From positions 1 through 8,932 of the forward strand of contig QHOJ01000018.1 of assembly GCA_003218735.1 (NCBI GenBank): 8,932 nt of DNA. The letters run 5' to 3'. Positions 5,920 to 8,932 of this stretch are shown in pieces. The notes beneath the pieces were generated by a model, which saw nothing but the letters and a program-made list of their open reading frames with translations, made no database searches and was not told where the DNA came from. The translations under genes and the position numbers were made by a program. The stretch comes from Verrucomicrobiota bacterium (GTDB taxonomy: Bacteria > Verrucomicrobiota > Verrucomicrobiia > Chthoniobacterales > UBA10450). The number at the start of each line of letters is the position of its first letter. Within the stretch, counting starts at the first letter, position 1.

Positions 5920-6705
5920 ATGAGCATCATCGGAAAGGTGGACAGCCTTTGGCGTTACCCGGTCAAGAGCATGCGCGGCGAGGAGTTGGATGAGGCTTTT
6001 GCAGGTTTCTCCGGAGTTTATGGCGATCGGCTCTTCGCTTTCAAAAGTTCGGCCAGCCCCACGGGATTCCCCTATCTGACAGCCCGCGAGCAGCAAAAAC
6101 TTCTGCAATATCGTCCGCGCTTCCGCTATCCCGACAAAGCAGCGCGGCCCATCAACTTGACCGAAGCGGAAAAAATGGGTGCGAATCCACTCCCGGCCAA
6201 TTTTGCGGAGTTGATGGTCGATGTTGAGAGTCCTGACGGAAAAACGCTCCCGATTGACGCTCCCGCTCTGATCGACATGCTCCGGGCGGACATCGACCAA
6301 AAGCATCGACTCACGCTGATGCGATCGGAGCGGGCCCTGACCGATTGCCGCCCCGTGTCGATCTTTAGTTTGCAATCGGCGCGACAATTGGCCGACGAGA
6401 CGGGGACGCCGATGGATAAGCGCCGTTTCCGGGCAAACGTCTATGTGGATTTAACGTCCGCCCAAGGTTTCGCCGAGAATAAATTCGTCGGCCGATCTCT
6501 GCGGATCGGAGCGAAGGTACTCGTCACGGTTCTGGAGCGCGACCCGCGCTGCATGATGATTACGCTCGATCCCGATACAGGAGAAAAAACGCCGGCGATA
6601 TTAAAGAAAGTAGCGCAAGCGCACGAGGGCATGGCCGGTGTTTACGCTGCGGTCATGGTAGAGGGCATGCTGCACAAAGGCGATCCCGTGGAACTGTTAG
6701 AATAA
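5920..6705 (+). CDS. MOSC-domain molybdenum cofactor-binding protein (YcbX/mARC-like)
   Basis: A 261-residue protein with an N-terminal MOSC beta-barrel domain (WRYPVKSMRGEELDEA, 11-26; YGDRLFAF, 34-41) and a C-terminal MOSC domain (about 130-261). FRANVYVDL (170-178) and ERDPRCMMITLDPDTGEK (206-223) are diagnostic. Cys211 matches the molybdenum-ligating cysteine of mARC and YcbX, which reduce N-hydroxylated compounds such as hydroxylamines and amidoximes. The C-terminal 2Fe-2S ferredoxin domain of E. coli YcbX is absent, so electrons must come from a separate partner. AGGA lies 14 nt upstream of the ATG, and the start gives the expected MSxIGKVxxLWRYPVKS opening. It sits 42 bp after the globin gene; a shared role in reactive nitrogen handling is possible but is inference. 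Confidence 0.9.
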   Translation: MSIIGKVDSLWRYPVKSMRGEELDEAFAGFSGVYGDRLFAFKSSASPTGFPYLTAREQQKLLQYRPRFRYPDKAARPINLTEAEKMGANPLPANFAELMVDVESPDGKTLPIDAPALIDMLRADIDQKHRLTLMRSERALTDCRPVSIFSLQSARQLADETGTPMDKRRFRANVYVDLTSAQGFAENKFVGRSLRIGAKVLVTVLERDPRCMMITLDPDTGEKTPAILKKVAQAHEGMAGVYAAVMVEGMLHKGDPVELLE

Positions 6706-6768
6706 CGCATCCTTGTCGCGCCGGGCAGTCGCTCGCATCCTTCGTAGCAAACGGTTATTAAATGCCTT

Positions 6769-7110
6769 ATGTACGAACATCGAAAGCAGCCTCTCCTCAG
6801 CGCGGCTAAGTTTACAAGGCGAGTAATTCAGCATTTCATCGTCGCGCTTCTTGTCCTCGCCGGCGGTTTGGGAATCGGCGTCTTAGGATATCACTGCCTG
6901 GCAGAGCTAAATTGGATTGATGCACTTCTGAATGCTTCAATGATCTTGGGGGGAATGGGACCTGTAGATCCTCTGCATTCGTTGGCGGCCAAAATATTTG
7001 CCTCGGGTTACGCTTTGTTTTCCGGGCTGGCTTTTATCGGCATAGCATCACTAATCGTAGCGCCGTTTGCCCATCGCATTTTGCACCGCTTTAATCTTGA
7101 TAGAGAATAA
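6769..7110 (+). CDS. Small two-helix membrane protein with a K+-channel-like pore fold, no selectivity filter
   Basis: A 113-residue protein. The first membrane helix is about 21-43 (QHFIVALLVLAGGLGIGVLGYHC), then an amphipathic stretch WIDALLNASMILGGMGPVDP (49-68), then a second helix about 73-99 (AAKIFASGYALFSGLAFIGIASLIVAP), with charged ends. The order TM1 - pore-like helix - loop - TM2, and the text WxDAL...(S)...GxxxP...KxFAxxYALFSG, recalls two-TM potassium channels of the Ion_trans_2 family. Where those have T-T-V-G-Y-G-D, this has G-G-M-G-P-V-D, so the canonical K+ filter is missing. It may be a channel relative that lost K+ selectivity or a membrane protein that kept only the scaffold. 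No regulatory domain (RCK or cNMP) is attached. Upstream gap 63 bp, downstream 113 bp. Confidence 0.82.
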   Translation: MYEHRKQPLLSAAKFTRRVIQHFIVALLVLAGGLGIGVLGYHCLAELNWIDALLNASMILGGMGPVDPLHSLAAKIFASGYALFSGLAFIGIASLIVAPFAHRILHRFNLDRE

Positions 7111-7146
7111 GAGATCCCCCTGGTTTTTCCATCGCTTGCTCCCTGG

Positions 7147-7156
7147 AAGAGCTCTT
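7147..7156. promoter_or_regulatory. Perfect 10-bp palindrome upstream of the carbonic anhydrase gene
   Basis: AAGAGCTCTT is a perfect 10-bp dyad, 67 bp before the carbonic anhydrase ATG. A dyad of this size can arise by chance; it could be half of an operator but no second copy was seen. Nothing else clear occurs in this 113-bp gap. Confidence 0.15.
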
Positions 7157-7223
7157 GTTCTTCATTGAGCCATTTGCCAGACCATCCAATCTTTCCAAAC
7201 GCAGCTAAGAGAAAAAAACATTT

Positions 7224-7958
7224 ATGACAAAGACACGTATTGCACTCCTCGTTCTCACCGCAGGCGTAATCAGTGGCAGCCAAGTTGCCTACGCCGGCGA
7301 TCCGGCCCACGCTGACAACGCGATCGTGCCTCCAGCCGAAGCGATGTCCCGGCTCAAAGAAGGCAATGGACGATACACCAGCGGTAATGGGCAGCACCCA
7401 CACGAGTCGAGCGAGGAGCGAGCATACATCGCAACCAACAGCTATGAAAATGCTGGCATGATTTTCCTTGGCATGACTGCCGCCGAAGCAGCAAAGCGAC
7501 GTGCAGAATTGACGAAGAGTCAGCATCCGTTCGCCATTATTGTCAGTTGCTCAGATTCGCGCGTTCCACCCGAGATCGTTTTCGATCAAGGGCTCGGTGA
7601 TTTATTCGTGCTCCGAGTAGCTGGCAACGTGATTGACGATCACAGCCTGGGCAGCATCGAATACGCGGTCGATCATCTGGCCGTGCGTCTCATCGTGGTG
7701 CTCGGGCACCAGCGGTGCGGCGCCGTCAAGGCGGCAAAGGAAACGATCGCCGCCAAAACCAAAGCGCCCGCGGCGGTTGAAGCGACACTCAAAGACGACC
7801 TTGAAGCAACGGTCGAAGCGAACGTAAAGAATGTCACGCAAGCGCTGCGTTCATCCGGGCCGATTCTCAAACCAAAAGTTGATTCCGATGAGCTCAAGGT
7901 GGTCGGTGCTTATTACAGCCTCGATACCGGCTCGGTCGCTTTCATGGACGAAAAGTGA
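7224..7958 (+). CDS. Exported beta-class carbonic anhydrase
   Basis: It interconverts CO2 and bicarbonate, probably in the periplasm. Residues 1-24 form a signal peptide (MTKTRIALLVLTAGVISGSQVAYA, cleavage after AYA). The zinc site is intact: Cys109, Asp111 and Arg113 in VSCSDSRVPPEIVFDQGLGDLFVLRVAGN, and His162 with Cys165 in GHQRCGAV. The lead-in helix PPAEAMSRLKEGNGRYTSG (36-54) is typical. Two deviations: about 25-30 extra residues (about 63-90, SSEERAYIATNSYENAGMIFLGMTAAEAA) before the usual KRRAEL-QHPFA, and absence of the GHIG-containing segment normally found between CGAV and the helix ANVKNV (200-205), replaced by a Lys/Ala/Glu-rich linker. Total length 244 residues, ordinary for an exported member. 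The C-terminus ELKVVGAYYSLDTGSVAFM is canonical. The purine-rich AAGAGAAAAAAA before the ATG is a plausible but weak ribosome-binding site. Confidence 0.95.
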   Translation: MTKTRIALLVLTAGVISGSQVAYAGDPAHADNAIVPPAEAMSRLKEGNGRYTSGNGQHPHESSEERAYIATNSYENAGMIFLGMTAAEAAKRRAELTKSQHPFAIIVSCSDSRVPPEIVFDQGLGDLFVLRVAGNVIDDHSLGSIEYAVDHLAVRLIVVLGHQRCGAVKAAKETIAAKTKAPAAVEATLKDDLEATVEANVKNVTQALRSSGPILKPKVDSDELKVVGAYYSLDTGSVAFMDEK

Positions 7959-7971
7959 GCCGGTCCAAAAG

Positions 7972-7987
7972 GCAAAACGTCTTTTGC
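7972..7987 (+). terminator. Small hairpin after the carbonic anhydrase gene
   Basis: GCAAAA and TTTTGC form a 6-bp stem closed by the tetraloop CGTC, 13 bp after the stop. An alternative stem CAAAAG (7966-7971) with CTTTTG (7981-7986) competes. No T-run follows, so termination is doubtful. Confidence 0.25.
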
Positions 7988-8047
7988 TTGTAAACATCGC
8001 AATTGATTTTGCGCAGCCTGTTTCTTTGCGCGACATGAGAGCGGCGT

Positions 8048-8932
8048 ATGGCAACCGGGGAAACGATCGAATCGTACGTGCCCGCGCGGCTGGACCGGAT
8101 GCCGTGGAGCCGATGGCATTGGCTGATTGTTGTCTCGCTCGGTGCCACGTGGATCCTCGATGGTCTTGAAGTCACGCTCGCCGGGTCGTTAGGCGGAATT
8201 CTAACCCGTCGCGAGACGCTCGGGTTGACAGATACTCAGGTCGGCGCCAGCGCGACCTTTTATCTCGCCGGCGCAGTAATCGGCGCATTGCTTTTTGGTT
8301 ACGGGACCGATCGGTTTGGCCGAAAGAAATTGTTCTTCATCACTGTCGCCGTCTATTTAATCGGAACCGCGCTATCCGGATTTTCCTGGAGTTTCGCGAG
8401 CTACGCTTTCTTTCGCGCGCTGACGGGAGCGGGCATCGGTGGCGAATACGCGGCGATCAATTCAGCGATCGACGAATTGATTCCAGCGCGGGTGCGCGGC
8501 CGCGTGGATTTGATGATCAACGGCTCCTACTGGCTTGGCGCGGCCCTTGGATCGACAGCGACAATAATTCTTCTCGATCCGCGCTATTTGCCGATCTGGT
8601 TGGGCTGGCGTTGCGCATTTGGGATCGGCGCGACGCTCGGTCTGATCATCATTTTCTTTCGCCAATGGATCCCGGAAAGTCCGCGCTGGCTCATGATCCA
8701 TGGACGAAATGCCGAGGCCGAACAGATTGTTGGTGAGGTCGAACGGGTGATCACGCGGCAGCCGGAAGCGCTGCCCGCACATGATTCTCCGCCAACGCGA
8801 ATTCACACGCGCACGCATACGCCGTGGCGGGAAATTTGGAACGCAATCGTACACGAACACCGGCGGCGTTCGCTGCTCGGGTTTGTGCTGATGCTGACGC
8901 AGGCATTCTTCTACAACGCGATCTTTTTCACT
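8048..8932 (+). CDS. MFS transporter, sugar/metabolite:H+ symporter type, N-terminal part (3' end outside window)
   Basis: The first 295 codons of a major facilitator superfamily transporter, open to the window edge; the family is usually 430-500 residues. Six predicted membrane helices fall at about 24-40, 66-86, 95-111, 116-135, 160-176 and 186-204, followed by the central cytoplasmic loop (about 215-272) and the start of helix 7 (from about 275). Motif A GYGTDRFGRKK (84-94) lies between helices 2 and 3; RALTGAGIGGEYA (123-135) is in helix 4; RVRGR (148-152) follows it; PESPRWLM (209-216) is the sugar-porter motif after helix 6. Asp38 in helix 1 (ILDGLEV) and Glu133 are candidate proton or substrate residues. 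The central loop is His/Arg/Thr-rich (RIHTRTHTPW). GAGAG about 8 nt upstream is a weak ribosome-binding site. Substrate cannot be told from this part. It starts 89 bp after the carbonic anhydrase gene. Confidence 0.93.
   Translation, partial: MATGETIESYVPARLDRMPWSRWHWLIVVSLGATWILDGLEVTLAGSLGGILTRRETLGLTDTQVGASATFYLAGAVIGALLFGYGTDRFGRKKLFFITVAVYLIGTALSGFSWSFASYAFFRALTGAGIGGEYAAINSAIDELIPARVRGRVDLMINGSYWLGAALGSTATIILLDPRYLPIWLGWRCAFGIGATLGLIIIFFRQWIPESPRWLMIHGRNAEAEQIVGEVERVITRQPEALPAHDSPPTRIHTRTHTPWREIWNAIVHEHRRRSLLGFVLMLTQAFFYNAIFFT

Noticed and set aside
7008..7526. 172-codon open frame on the minus strand
   Set aside because: It overlaps the two-helix membrane protein and carbonic anhydrase genes, both well supported, and shows no recognisable features.

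Overview
The window looks like a chromosomal segment of a free-living, moderately GC-rich Gram-negative bacterium. The glnB-glnA pair, the style of the small secreted proteins and the weak Shine-Dalgarno signals fit Verrucomicrobiota (Chthoniobacterales/Spartobacteria-like). This is an impression from protein sequence only; Acidobacteriota is an alternative.

Left part (1-3645): the N-terminal 511 residues of a replicative DNA polymerase III alpha subunit (dnaE) run leftward off the edge. Divergent from it is a nitrogen-assimilation pair: glnB (PII protein, with the uridylylation Tyr51) and glnA (type I glutamine synthetase, with the adenylylation Tyr402). Each gln gene is preceded by an unusual intergenic element: a run of GTTRAA-type hexamers repeating mostly every 8 bp, then a run of the opposite-strand words (TTYAAC/TGTAAC) repeating exactly every 8 bp.

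Middle part (3645-5523): three small genes of unknown function, each encoding a membrane-anchored or exported protein, separated by attC-like recombination sites. Three boundaries end in nearly the same 12-mer (TTCTC[G/C]TTAG followed by GC, AC or GA), matching the integron core GTTRRRY. Opposing RYYYAAC cores lie about 115 bp upstream of two of them. I read this as a small integron cassette array without an integrase (CALIN), inserted between glnA and a globin gene, with a decayed attC at its right end.

Right part (5524-8932): five rightward genes. They encode a group 1 truncated haemoglobin, a MOSC-domain protein (YcbX/mARC type), a small two-helix membrane protein that resembles a K+ channel pore but lacks the selectivity filter, an exported beta-class carbonic anhydrase, and the first 295 residues of an MFS transporter that runs off the right edge. 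The globin and MOSC genes are 42 bp apart and may be co-transcribed; the others are separated by 63-113 bp. No tRNA, rRNA, CRISPR or IS element was seen, and no gene-free stretch exceeds 300 bp.
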